Positions 18,990-28,277 of a DNA stretch of 47,582 bases are shown here, piece by piece. The translations under genes and the position numbers were made by a program. The notes under the pieces were generated by a model. That model was not told the origin of the DNA, did no database searches, and worked only from the letters and a program-made list of their open reading frames with translations. Source of the stretch: Chara braunii (lineage: Eukaryota > Streptophyta > Charophyceae > Charales > Characeae); contig BFEA01000066.1 of NCBI GenBank assembly GCA_003427395.1, positions 27,555 to 75,136 on the forward strand, in the 5' to 3' direction. Numbering within the stretch: the stretch's first letter is position 1; every line of letters starts with the position of its first letter.

Positions 18990-20153
18990 CAGTCGGTGAT
19001 CGACGCATATCGCACTCAGTACCACCACTGCCCGGATTATCGCGTCATCCGGGCGACACTGGGGAGTGGCAAGACCGTTCCTTCATACTCCCTCGGTGAG
19101 AACGGTCTCGTGTACTGGCATGGCAGATCTGGTCAGCTAGAACCACGTATCTGTGTTCCCTCCACCGGACAGCTCCACATCCAGGCTGTAGCAGAGTTCC
19201 ATGATCAGGTAGCTGCCGGTCATATGGGCTTCCACAAGACGTTGGCTCGTGTTTGCCGCCTATAGGTCTGGGCGAAGTCCAAGGACTTCGTCAAAACCTA
19301 CATCCAGGAGTGTCCTACCTACCAGGAGGTGAACAGTGCTAACCACCTTCCGTATGGGTTACTTCAGTCCCTACACATACCTGAGGGTCGTTGGCAGTCC
19401 ATCTCGATGGATTTCATTGGTCCCCTTCTTCCACCAACTAAGCGCTGTCATGATGCTATCATGGTCGTCGTCGATCGCTTCACGAAGCGTGCACACTTTG
19501 TCCCATGCCGCTACCGCATTAGCGCTCGTGAGGTCGCCGACATCGTCTTCGACCGAGTCGTGAGAGATAACGACTAACCTCAGAGCATCATCTCCGACCG
19601 TGACCCACGCTTTACCAGCACATTCTGGCGACGCCTACACAAGGTGTACGTATCCCAGCTCCGCTTCTCATCGTCTTACCACCCTCAAACGGATGGTCAG
19701 ACTAAGGTCACCGATAAAACTATCGGTAATATCCTCCGAAACTTTATTAGAGGTGACCAGCAGTGGGACTTAGCCCATGCGGAGATTGCGTACAACCACG
19801 CCATTTCGCCAGCCACGGGGATGTCACCATTCTACTGCGACCTCAGCTACCGCCCTCGCGTACCCGCAAACTTCCTACAACTGTCGTGGTTGCGCCTAGA
19901 CACTCGTTGTTTTGCGCTTGACGACTAGATTGCCCACATGGCGACGATTATGAAGCCTACACCCGAGACTCTAGCAGACTCCCAGACTCGCATGGCCGCA
20001 CGAGCGAACCGATCACGAATGGATCATCCATTTAAAGTCGGTGACGATGTGCTCGGCGACGCACGCCACTTGCAGCTCAAAGCAGATATGCTTCGCAAGT
20101 TCGGGCATCGCTTCTTCGGTCCATGCCGCATCCTTCAGGTCGTTGGTTTATGA
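18990..20153 (+). pseudogene. Integrase (element B), catalytic Glu replaced
   Basis: The zinc-finger region is visible as HDQVAAGHMGFHKTLARV and, after TAG 19263, YIQECPTYQEVN, where the second Cys of the usual CxxC is Tyr. The core has SISMDFIGPLLPP, VDRFTKRAHFVPC, SIISDRDPRF and YHPQTDGQTKVTD. In the last motif Lys stands at the position of the catalytic Glu (GQTE in elements A and E). Stops at about 19577 and TAG at 19926 interrupt it. The C-terminal part FKVGDDVLGDARHLQLKA and KFGHRFFGPCRILQVV is recognisable. The enzyme is inactive as encoded. Confidence 0.83.
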
Positions 20154-20182
20154 TACTACCGGTAGTCCGGTCAGCTTCTGTG

Positions 20183-20664
20183 TGAAGCTATCTGATTACC
20201 TTAGACAGGCTTGCGTACACGATGTTTACCACGTCTCCTTGCTGTATCCTTATCGCAGACCGTCTGAGCGCTTCGCCGAACGTCCTGATGAGTGCCCTCC
20301 ACCTATCATGGTGGACGGTCACGAGGAGTTCGTCGTTTCCGACATCGTATCTTGCCGAGTTACTGACGATACCCCTCCACGCATCGAGTACCTTGTGCGT
20401 TGGAAGGGCTATCCTCATGAGGAGGCTACTTGGGAGCCCCTTGAGCACTTGGAGCACGCTCGAATGTTGGTTCGTGCATATGACCGTGCTCGTCGTGCTG
20501 AGACATCCGCTCCTACTGAGTCGACTGACCCTCTTCCTCCTCCTCCGACTGAGGAGATTGCTGAGGACGAGCCTGCTCCCTCTGAGGTCGTTCTTCAGCA
20601 GCAGACCGACGCCTCTGCACATCCACAACGCACTCGTCGATGCCCTCGGTGTCTCGACGACTAA
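20183..20664 (+). CDS. Chromodomain tail (element B)
   Basis: The frame reads VKLSDYLRQACVHDVYHVSLLYPYRRP and then EEFVVSDIVSCRVTDDTPPR, EYLVRWKGYPHEEATWEPLE and HLEHARMLVRAYDRAR. This is a canonical chromodomain, with the aromatic-cage type positions and the VRWKGY..ATWEP signature of plant chromoviruses. An acidic Pro/Glu/Thr-rich tail follows. Chromodomains steer integration towards heterochromatin through histone-mark recognition. The domain itself has no stop, though it is in a different frame from the preceding integrase. Confidence 0.88.
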
Positions 20665-21643
20665 CACTCTGATCACCTATCTTCTTCCTTTTGACTCACA
20701 CCTCCAGGTACTCCATCATCAGCTTCTTCAGGATGTCAGCGTTTTGCGGCTCTGCTTCGACATTGACTAAACTCCTACTTCACCGACATCATCGACAACT
20801 TCAACAACTTCAACTACCTTCTCGACGTCAGCTACCTTATCGACCTCAACTACTTTGGACGTGACTCCCTCACACCACCACCCTACCCTATATAATCCCT
20901 TGCATGTGTCGCATGATGGTTCTCACTTAGTCGGGTCTCTCTGAGTTGGGCTCTCCCTTGGTATCTCATAGGCATTGGGACCGTAACGTTATCGTGGCTT
21001 CCTTGCTCCTAGATCTAGCTCCCTCCCCCAGTCGGCGAGTTGTGTGCATGTTTCCCTACCCACTGTATCCCTAATCACCCTAGTGCCGGCCATTAAATGT
21101 CTTCTGTTAGGCATATGTCCACCCTATTCCAGACTCCCCTTTCATGGTCGACCCTGCATGGTGTCACCCTTTCGTCGAGCATTACCTGCCTTGATGGTCT
21201 ATCTGTTAGGGTCATTGGTTTTGCCTCGCTACCACTCGCTCACCCTTAGCTTGATGACCTATCCCACCTTCGTGTGTGACTGCCCTTAGGAGTTTCGATT
21301 CTTAGGCTGCATTCACCCCTCTGAGACCATCCCACTCTTAGCGGTTCAGCGACATAACATTATTCGTGACATATTGCTCTTTTTTCCTTTCAACACTGAG
21401 GCAATTGCCTCCAAGACTTTAGGATTGTACAATGCTACATTTCACTTCCTGTTGTTAGTTAGGATGTGCATCCCAAAAATTTGTTTTTCATTTGACATTA
21501 TGTAGCTTAGGTTGCATCGCATGGACTCCGCATGGAGCTTGCTCGCAATCCTAGATATCTAGCCTTTCTTTATTGCAGCGTTCTGCTGCTTTTGCAGATA
21601 GTGTGTTTATGGCTCTTGCGATCCACTACAGGTTTGAGGATCG
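20665..21643 (+). other. 3' untranslated part of element B
   Basis: About 980 bases between the chromodomain stop and the 3' LTR show only short meaningless frames. The first part is Thr/Ser-coding simple sequence (TTC, ACT and GAC triplets). No strong polypurine tract precedes the LTR: the last bases GGTTTGAGGATCG are only moderately purine-rich. Confidence 0.5.
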
Positions 21644-21984
21644 TGCAACGGGCCTCTATCTGCCCTGGCCTACACCCACGGCCTATTGAACTATTTGCAT
21701 GTTCGGCATGTGGGACTAGGTCGTGTGCTGTTTCAGTTTAGTCCAGTCCTAGCCGGTACCACTGTCGGTACCAAGCCAGTCCAGTCCAGTCCACTCAGTC
21801 CGCTGGGGGTATACTCCAGTTGTAGTCTGTATTGTCCTCATTCTTCATTTGCACACTTTGAAGTACGTGCGTGTTGAGTCTGCGTTGGAGCTGTGCTGTC
21901 CCTTCCAGCTCCATCTCCATCTCCCCCATCCTCATTCCCTTCGTCTTGATCCTGACAGACCGCCATCCCGACGGGTCCGTCACA
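21644..21984 (+). repeat. 3' LTR of element B
   Basis: The segment is 341 bases, starts TGCAACGGGCC and ends GTCCGTCACA. It pairs with the 5' LTR and retains the GTCCA pentamer clusters. Differences from the 5' LTR include several substitutions and a roughly 20-base deletion near 21720. These differences could date the insertion once aligned. Confidence 0.87.
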
Positions 21985-21989
21985 CTAAA

Positions 21990-22675
21990 GATGTTGACCA
22001 ATGCAGACCATCGCCAACACCAGGTATGTGTCCTTACATCATCATCATCGTCCTCCTGCCTTCTCCCTTGTCGTTCACCCACGTCTTCCCGTTGTACACT
22101 CGAAGACCACCCCTGCGACTTGTTGTAGTCCAAGCCCAGTCAGCTATGGAAGTTGGGTTATGGCGCTGCCCTCAGCAGCGCCCTTCCTCCTTCACGACCG
22201 CACGTGCGCAACACCTTGCCTTAGCGCAAGCAGCAGCCCGCCAGCCTGTGCTCCAGCAGCACTGCCGCTAACATGCAAGTGCCCAAATGTTTTTTCAGGT
22301 GGCGAGCTCTTTCCTACATGAAAAGAGTCTGCCTGCCCTGCAGCCTGGCTGGGTTGGGCCTACGCCCCGAAGCTTCCGGTAGGCCCAAAGTGGTTGGGCC
22401 TCTGTTGCAGTTGCTGGGCCTCGTTGGGTTGGGCCTCCCAATTGTTTGTGTATGATGTTGTGATTCTTGTTCGGGGCCTGCATTTCAGAAAAGGCCAGAA
22501 GGCTGTGGAAAAATATTTGCAGCTCGGATCCTAGGCTCCCTCAACCAACTGACGCGACACAGCTGCTTGAACCCCAAATACGAAATCGACAACATTGGGC
22601 CTCTCGTGATTTGTTAGGCCCGGGCACATTCGCATCAGGGGCCCCTTAGGCCTGCCGAGGAACCGTATTCTCGCA
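21990..22675 (-). repeat. X-family LTR, right part (resumes after B)
   Basis: The sequence resumes at GATGTTGACCAATGCAGACC and matches 38123-38833 through a CATCATCAT microsatellite, the block of repeated TGGGCCT motifs and the end block TTCGCATCAGGGGCC. It ends ATTCTCGCA. This is the outer part of A's 5' LTR, so the real length of A's LTR is the sum of the two parts. Confidence 0.85.
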
Positions 22676-22689
22676 TAATTACGAATAGC

Positions 22690-22905
22690 CCTAATTGGAA
22701 ATCACGAATTTCTCAAATGCCCAGAATTCGCAGAATTCGTGAACTTCCAAAATTTGCGGAATTCTCGAAATTTCAAAATTAGTGAAATTCCAAAATTCGC
22801 AAAATTTCGAAATTCGCAGAATTTCTGAAAGTTCGATGCTTCCCTGAATACGAATTTGAAGAAATTAATCAATTAATCAATCGACTAGTCCATCAATCAA
22901 TCAAC

Positions 22906-22937
<32 letters not shown>

Positions 22938-22942
22938 TGACA
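22690..22942. repeat. AT-rich GAATTCG/GAAATTTC repeats and (AATC)n
   Basis: From 22690 to about 22850 short units of the type AAATTCGCAGAATTTCG recur in degenerate form. From about 22863 to 22942 a tetranucleotide AATC repeat follows with a few interruptions. Nothing coding is seen. Similar GAAATTTCG-rich DNA lies at 1380-1560 and 37696-37800, in each case beside an X LTR. Confidence 0.7.
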
Positions 22943-23363
22943 CAATCAAGATGGTAACTTGATTGGACAGATGCTGATTTGAGAGGTCCGCTCCGAGATC
23001 AAACTGTCGCATGCCAGATGGCGCAGACCAGAACCAAGAACCGACCTCTAAAAAATGGAGCAATGATAGCACAGCGGAAGATTGAAATACCAACAATCAG
23101 ACCCAATCAACGTCGTGACGCAGACTGAACATCACCATCATCATCATCACAGAGTGTCAGAGGCCTGGCGCATAACCCAGATACGAAGCGTTAGGCACAC
23201 GATCATACATGGATGAGGAGGGGGGGAGGAGAGACGAAGGTGGGGGAGATATGGAGAATGTCGCCAACTCAAAATGTCGTCGATACTGATCCAAAAATAG
23301 TCCCACACCATGTCTCGGTCCCAATTTCAAGTTTGAATCCAATTGTCGCCAAATCCGAATGTT

Positions 23364-23368
<5 letters not shown>
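22943..23368. other. Unassigned spacer
   Basis: No retroelement motif, RNA gene or long frame is recognisable. A short (CAT)n stretch (ATCACCATCATCATCATCAC) lies near 23130. Confidence 0.4.

Positions 23369-23430
<62 letters not shown>
23369..23430. repeat. (TC)n microsatellite at gap edge
   Basis: About 31 perfect TC dinucleotides run directly into the assembly gap, which probably caused the assembly break. Confidence 0.95.
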
Positions 23431-24402
23431 NNNNNNNNNNNNNNNNNNNNNNNNNNNNNNNNNNNNNNNNNNNNNNNNNNNNNNNNNNNNNNNNNNNNNN
23501 NNNNNNNNNNNNNNNNNNNNNNNNNNNNNNNNNNNNNNNNNNNNNNNNNNNNNNNNNNNNNNNNNNNNNNNNNNNNNNNNNNNNNNNNNNNNNNNNNNNN
23601 NNNNNNNNNNNNNNNNNNNNNNNNNNNNNNNNNNNNNNNNNNNNNNNNNNNNNNNNNNNNNNNNNNNNNNNNNNNNNNNNNNNNNNNNNNNNNNNNNNNN
23701 NNNNNNNNNNNNNNNNNNNNNNNNNNNNNNNNNNNNNNNNNNNNNNNNNNNNNNNNNNNNNNNNNNNNNNNNNNNNNNNNNNNNNNNNNNNNNNNNNNNN
23801 NNNNNNNNNNNNNNNNNNNNNNNNNNNNNNNNNNNNNNNNNNNNNNNNNNNNNNNNNNNNNNNNNNNNNNNNNNNNNNNNNNNNNNNNNNNNNNNNNNNN
23901 NNNNNNNNNNNNNNNNNNNNNNNNNNNNNNNNNNNNNNNNNNNNNNNNNNNNNNNNNNNNNNNNNNNNNNNNNNNNNNNNNNNNNNNNNNNNNNNNNNNN
24001 NNNNNNNNNNNNNNNNNNNNNNNNNNNNNNNNNNNNNNNNNNNNNNNNNNNNNNNNNNNNNNNNNNNNNNNNNNNNNNNNNNNNNNNNNNNNNNNNNNNN
24101 NNNNNNNNNNNNNNNNNNNNNNNNNNNNNNNNNNNNNNNNNNNNNNNNNNNNNNNNNNNNNNNNNNNNNNNNNNNNNNNNNNNNNNNNNNNNNNNNNNNN
24201 NNNNNNNNNNNNNNNNNNNNNNNNNNNNNNNNNNNNNNNNNNNNNNNNNNNNNNNNNNNNNNNNNNNNNNNNNNNNNNNNNNNNNNNNNNNNNNNNNNNN
24301 NNNNNNNNNNNNNNNNNNNNNNNNNNNNNNNNNNNNNNNNNNNNNNNNNNNNNNNNNNNNNNNNNNNNNNNNNNNNNNNNNNNNNNNNNNNNNNNNNNNN
24401 NN
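23431..24402. other. Assembly gap, 972 N
   Basis: The sequence is unknown. The 3' end of element C (its chromodomain stop, polypurine tract and 3' LTR) should lie in or beyond this gap. Long frames crossing the gap are artefacts of the N run. Confidence 0.99.
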
Positions 24403-24411
24403 AGACCGAGC

Positions 24412-24669
24412 TTACCGACGAGGGTGAAGCTGTCTGCTGGAGGGAGGAACTGAAGTCCGGGTGGGAGGGGCAGGTTGTGAAGCTTCCTTCGCTAGTCGTT
24501 GCTTCTCGTAGTGGGCGTAGATCAGCGGTGTGGATGCTTGCAAGTCTGCTCGTGAAATCCACCGTGCCTCGTTGCGGTCGCACCCCTTAAATGTGACTTT
24601 GTATTGCAGCGGCTTGTTGCTGTATTTGCGGTGCGAGATGACGCGATCGACCACCTGATGACCATCCAT
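24412..24669 (-). CDS. Chromodomain-like C-terminus (element C)
   Basis: MDGHQVVDRVISHRKYSNKPLQYKVTF, then KGCDRNEARWISRADLQAST, form a chromodomain-type fold pattern: a Val-Asp-Arg-Ile-type first strand, a basic central strand and a W-containing turn. It lacks the typical VKWKGY..TWEP wording. The tail is Pro/Arg-rich and the frame reaches the gap edge. It follows integrase after a stop at about 24690. The role would be chromatin targeting of integration. Confidence 0.65.
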   Translation of the reverse strand: MDGHQVVDRVISHRKYSNKPLQYKVTFKGCDRNEARWISRADLQASTPLIYAHYEKQRLAKEASQPAPPTRTSVPPSSRQLHPRR

Positions 24670-24687
24670 GGAAGGACGGTCCTGCGA

Positions 24688-25191
24688 TCATCGGTTCGGG
24701 AAGTCGTTGCTCTTGGCTGGTGTGTACGTAGCCAGCTTTGAGGCGTTGAAAATTGGGTGGGCTGCCGAATGTGAAGGCATGCCAATTACAAATAATGGGC
24801 CATCGGGGTCGTCGCCCGCGGCTGATGTGACGGTCCAAGGTCCAAACCACTTGGGAAGTAGCTTGCGTGAAAATTCTTGTTCGAGCGCAAACTCTTTCGT
24901 GGGGACCCAAAGGTCGCTGGCACGGATAGGACATGGCACGCGACACCTATTGGCTTGCTACTGCATGTGGACTTGAGCCTTCCGCATATTTGTGCGGGCT
25001 TTAGCCAACAAGTCTCGGTACTTCCGAACGGAGGTGGGAGAGCAAAGGGCGTCAATGCCGGCAGCCTGTGGGAATTGAAGATCAGCGAAGATACGGCCTT
25101 TCCGGCCACCGTGGTGCAACTGGAATATAGTCATACCGGTCGTCGGGTGCAACGTGTTGTAGGCGAACTCGATGTCGAGGAGGCGACCCAA
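24688..25191 (-). pseudogene. Integrase C-terminal part (element C)
   Basis: Two adjoining frames carry DIEFAYNTLHPTTGMTIFQL, the usual FAYN..TGMTPF motif of integrase, then SVRKYRDLLAKARTNMRKAQ. After a stop at about 24957 come VPTKEFALEQEFSRKLLPKW, FGPWTV and HPIFNASKLATYTPAKSN, the DNA-binding and GPY/F part. The order and spacing match element A. The TAG at about 24958 follows KAQVHMQ, where Q/A residues usually continue. Confidence 0.7.
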
Positions 25192-25214
25192 TCCTTTTGG
25201 TCCAGACGAATGAG

Positions 25215-25560
25215 TGTACGGAGCACCATTTGAGCGGTTTGATGTGCCCGCTCCGTTTTCCTGTCCGTTTGTGGATGTCGAGCCGAACTCGGTTTCATTT
25301 CGGTGTCACCATTTGAGCGGTTTGATGTGCCCGCTCCGTTTCCTGTTCGTTTGTGGATGTCGAGCCGAACTAGGTTTCATTTCGGTGTCGGACTCCTTCA
25401 TGAGGGAAGTCCAAAATGTCGGCATGAAATGAGTGCTGCGGTCGCTGATGACGTCCTCCGGAACGCCGTGGCTGCAAATCCAGTCGGTATGCGAGAGATG
25501 GTTGACGGGGGGCCAAATATTTGTCATTTTCACAGGCGATTTCGGTGCGAAATCATTGAA
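25215..25560 (-). pseudogene. Integrase core, partial, with duplicated catalytic loop (element C)
   Basis: HGVPEDVISDRSTHFMPTFW contains the second catalytic Asp (ISDR). The following SARHPQTN motif should lead to the catalytic Glu, but the first copy is frameshifted (RKRSG). An 83-base direct duplication (25226-25308 and 25309-25394) supplies a second HPQTDRKTERAHQTAQM, in which the Glu is present. The first catalytic Asp and the zinc finger are absent. A-rich DNA borders the missing segment. Confidence 0.68.
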
Positions 25561-25697
25561 AAATTCAAAAACAAACGATATGGGACCATAGTGCAAACAT
25601 AAAAAAAAGAAACAGGCCAAAGAAAACGGGAAAAAAAAAAAAACACTATAAAAAACACAAAAACATTGTCCAAGTTAAAACGAAGCGTCCAACGAAT
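25561..25697. other. A-rich junction replacing RNase H end and integrase finger (element C)
   Basis: Where roughly 0.9 kb of pol would be expected there are only about 140 bases, with several A8-A12 runs on the plus strand. No coding motif is visible. It marks an internal deletion, possibly with filler DNA. Confidence 0.5.
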
Positions 25698-26357
25698 TCA
25701 ACAATAACACCCCTGGTTAACCACATGTGGTGGCACCTTTCGGCTGAAGTACTCAACCGGATCCCGATCTACTATGTCGTGTTGTTCCAAAACTGCACCA
25801 ATGCCATAGCCGGAAGCGTTCGTGGTCACTCTCGTTGGCAAGGTGGGATTGTAGATACTCAAGACGGGAGCGAGAAGCAACGCCGTCTTCAAAATTTGCA
25901 ACGAACTCCGGACTTCGATATTGAAGTGGAAGGGCACTTTTGGTGACTGCAATTTCGACAACGGTGTGGCGATGCGTGCATATCCGTCGATGAAGCGTTG
26001 GTAGTACCCGACCAATCACATGAAAGAACACACTTCCGTAGTGTTGGTCAGTTCCCGCCAATCTTGAATGGTCTTGATCTTGTCCGCGAGTGGACGGATG
26101 CCTTGAAACATCACAAAGTGGCCCAAGTACTCAAACTCCTGTTGCACAAATTCACACTTGGCTCGATTGGCCTTGTACTTGGTTGTACGTAAGCTGCCTA
26201 GAATGGCGCGTAGAAATGCGAGGTGCTCGTCCAAAGTCCGGCTATACACCAAAATGTCGTCGAGGTAGATGAGCACGAACCGGTCCAACATGTCGCGGAA
26301 CTCCGTTGTCATTGCCGCTTGGAAGGTGGCCGGGGCATTCGTGAGGCCGAATGGCAT
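25698..26357 (-). pseudogene. RT palm/thumb and start of RNase H (element C)
   Basis: [40 protein letters not shown] and QEFEYLGHFVMFQGIRPLAD form a continuous RT segment with intact YLDD. After a stop near 26015 come LVGYYQRFIDGYARIATPLS and PVLSIYNPTLPTRVTTNASG, then YGIGAVLEQ. The last motif (TTNASGYGIGAVL) has Asn for the first catalytic Asp of RNase H (normally TDAS). The frame ends where the deletion begins. Confidence 0.8.
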
Positions 26358-26381
26358 TACGACCCACTCGAAGTGCCCATA

Positions 26382-26900
26382 TCACGTTTTGAACGTGATC
26401 TTGTACCTATCCCGTGGATGGATCTCAATTTGGTGGTATCCCGACTTGAGGTCAAACTTGGAGAAGTACATGGCACCGCCCAATCGTTCAAGAAGATCGT
26501 CCATTTGCGGGAGAGGGCCGATATTCTTAACGGCTTGCATGTTAAGTTTGTGGTACTCAATGCATAGCCACAATTCCTTGTTCTTCTTCCGGACGAAGAG
26601 AACAGGTGCACCGTAGGGCAAGCAGCTAGGGCGAATCCAGCCCTTGGCAATGAGGTCGTTGAGTTGCGTTTGAAGCACTTTGAGTTCCTCCTCGCTCATG
26701 CGGTAAATACATCCGCGCGGAGGTACGGCCCCATTTTCGAGAATGATTTTGTGACAAATTGGTCGATCCGGTACGATTTCGGCGGGATCTTCGAAGACAT
26801 CGTTGAAGGAGTCAAGAAGCGTTACGATGCATGGGTCCGGTGGCACTTCCGCTGCTGGCGCATCGGGAGGAGGGAGGGCGTGCAAGAAGCAAATGCCCAT
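26382..26900 (-). CDS. RT fingers and palm start (element C)
   Basis: The 172-residue frame contains DVFEDPAEIVPDRPICHKI, then RMSEEELKVLQTQLNDLIAK, GWIRPSCLPYGAPVLFVRKK, LCIEYHKLNMQAVKN and FSKFDLKSGYHQIEIHPRD, ending KITFKT just before TGA where ..T-RYGHFEW should continue. It belongs directly upstream of the palm segment. IDYRGLN has become IEYHKLN, which changes conserved contacts. The first 15 residues (MGICFLHALPPPDAP) come from the segment that is repeated three times. Confidence 0.82.
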   Translation of the reverse strand: MGICFLHALPPPDAPAAEVPPDPCIVTLLDSFNDVFEDPAEIVPDRPICHKIILENGAVPPRGCIYRMSEEELKVLQTQLNDLIAKGWIRPSCLPYGAPVLFVRKKNKELWLCIEYHKLNMQAVKNIGPLPQMDDLLERLGGAMYFSKFDLKSGYHQIEIHPRDRYKITFKT

Positions 26901-27530
26901 TTCTTCAACACTGTGCCGTGCAATGGAGATTCAAATGCTTGTCGTGGAGACCACGTGACAACCAATCAAAGGGTGAGGTGGAGGAACCGTGCATGGGATG
27001 AGTATCCCGTTCCGATCACGAACGTGAACGGTGCGACGATAGAAGTTCACCGGGTGGTCGTCGCTTCGCAGCCATGACATGCCCAAGATCATATCGAACT
27101 TGGTGTCCAAGATGTCAAAGGACACAGCCTCGCGTGCATGCGGGGCACTTCCGTTGCTGGCGCATCGGGAGGAGGTAGGGCGTGCAAGAAGCAAATGCCC
27201 ATTTCTTCAACACCGTGACGTGCAATGGAGATTTGCTGGCGCATCGGGAGGAGGGAGGGCGTGCAAGAAGCAAATGCCCATTTCTTCAACACCGTACCGT
27301 GCAATGGAGATTCAAATGCTTGCCGTGGAGACCACGTGACAACCAATCAAAGGGTGAGGCGGAGGAACCGTGCATGGGATGAGTATCCCGTTCCGATCAC
27401 GAACGTGAACGGTGCGACGATAGAAGTTCACTGGGTGGTCCTCGCTCCGCAGCCACGACATGCCCAAGATCATGTCAAACTTGGTGTCCAAGATGTCAAA
27501 GGACACAGCCTCGCGTGCGTGCGGGGCGAA
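26854..27530 (-). repeat. Three-copy tandem segment in protease-RT linker (element C)
   Basis: The block beginning GCTGGCGCATCGGGAGGAGG occurs at 26854, 27156 and 27235. Unit one is about 302 bases, unit two a truncated 79 bases and unit three about 295 bases. Each full unit encodes the protease end (DTKFDMILGMSWLRS) and the MGICFLHALPPPDAP linker. The copies are over 95% alike by eye, so the duplication is younger than most other damage in this element. Confidence 0.85.
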
Positions 27531-27720
27531 GTACATGGGCGCCGCGTCAATGCACCAGTCAATAGAATTGTGCGTGTGACCGTCGGCCAACGTGACTTAG
27601 GTGGGCTGCAACTTCCTTCGAACGAGCACGTGCCGGCCGCTGATGTAGTTGCGAGTAGCTCCATAATCGATCAAGGCGCTGCAGGTCGCCTTTCCGATCT
27701 GAATGCGGATGTAGAGTAAC
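27312..27720 (-). pseudogene. Aspartic protease (element C)
   Basis: IGKATCSALIDYGATRNYIS carries the active site as DYGAT, with Tyr in place of the usual Ser or Thr. One stop at about 27598 (QPT-VTLADG) separates it from NSIDWCIDAAPMYFAPHARE, FDILDTKFDMILGMSWLRSE and DHPVNFYRRTVHV. The second full copy of the last part lies at 26931-27194. Apart from the stop the protease is complete. Confidence 0.75.
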
Positions 27721-27740
27721 AACGTGTCGATGTTATCGTA

Positions 27741-28277
27741 CTATTGCGTGGCGTACTCGCGGTCGATCTTCTCAATATACTCGCGAAGGTCAACAACCGC
27801 TACTCCATCGTCCGTCAACGGAGTTGGTACTGCTGTGTGCAGATACTTGCATAGCTCCGCCATTAAGGCGTTGCAATGCGATTTCGACAATGAACCAGAT
27901 GGGGGAAGAGGCAACCATTGGAAGTCTTCCGTCGTCAACGTGTCGAGGTCCTCAAGTCTTAACCACATCGACGAATCCCCAAACGCTAGAAGTGTCGGTG
28001 ATGAAGTCCGATCACTTGCCGACAGTGATGAAACCGCGCATACGTGAGCGTCTTGCACGTGGAGGGGTAGGTCCAACGAAGGGACCAGCTGGGCAGCATA
28101 GTCTTCGAAGTCTTCTCGAAGACACGCGGCATCCGCATGCTCGCTGGACGTGTAGGAGGTCGCTAGCAAGGTAACCGTGTCTGACGGAATAGGAAGTGGT
28201 GTCGCCTCACTTCCAGTGGAGCTCAGTTCCTCGAGCTTTGCCGCGAGCGAATGCCGTCTTTGCCCTTGTCGGGGCAT
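27741..28277 (-). CDS. Gag-protease linker (element C)
   Basis: This 178-residue frame, MPRQGQRRHSLAAKLEELSS to DLREYIEKIDREYATQ, lies between the CCHC-type knuckle and the protease. It is acidic and Ser/Thr/Leu-rich and has no catalytic motif. A segment ending with SHCNALMAELCKYLHTAVPT may be an extended structured linker. Its position and lack of stops suggest it is part of the Gag-Pol precursor. Confidence 0.5.
   Translation of the reverse strand: MPRQGQRRHSLAAKLEELSSTGSEATPLPIPSDTVTLLATSYTSSEHADAACLREDFEDYAAQLVPSLDLPLHVQDAHVCAVSSLSASDRTSSPTLLAFGDSSMWLRLEDLDTLTTEDFQWLPLPPSGSLSKSHCNALMAELCKYLHTAVPTPLTDDGVAVVDLREYIEKIDREYATQ

Larger units (their letters stand above)
11601..21984 (+). mobile_element. 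Element B: complete but decayed chromovirus, nested insertion
   Basis: The 10.4-kb element has two LTRs, a perfect PBS, a 2.3-kb leader and gag, protease, RT, RNase H, integrase and chromodomain in gypsy order on the plus strand. It lies inside the X LTR of element A. The uninterrupted paralogue at 38111-38130 shows the empty site. Flanks TTGAA (11596-11600) and CTAAA (21985-21989) fit a 5-base target duplication with two later transitions. At least seven in-frame TAG codons and several frameshifts show that it can no longer move by itself. Its integrase also has Lys where the catalytic Glu is expected. Confidence 0.88.

Noticed and set aside
23213-24590. Long open frames across the first gap
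   Set aside because: They consist of translated (TC)n and N; no real residues support them.
27225-27719. 164-residue plus-strand frame opposite the protease of C
   Set aside because: Antisense to the recognised protease and composed of the triplicated segment.
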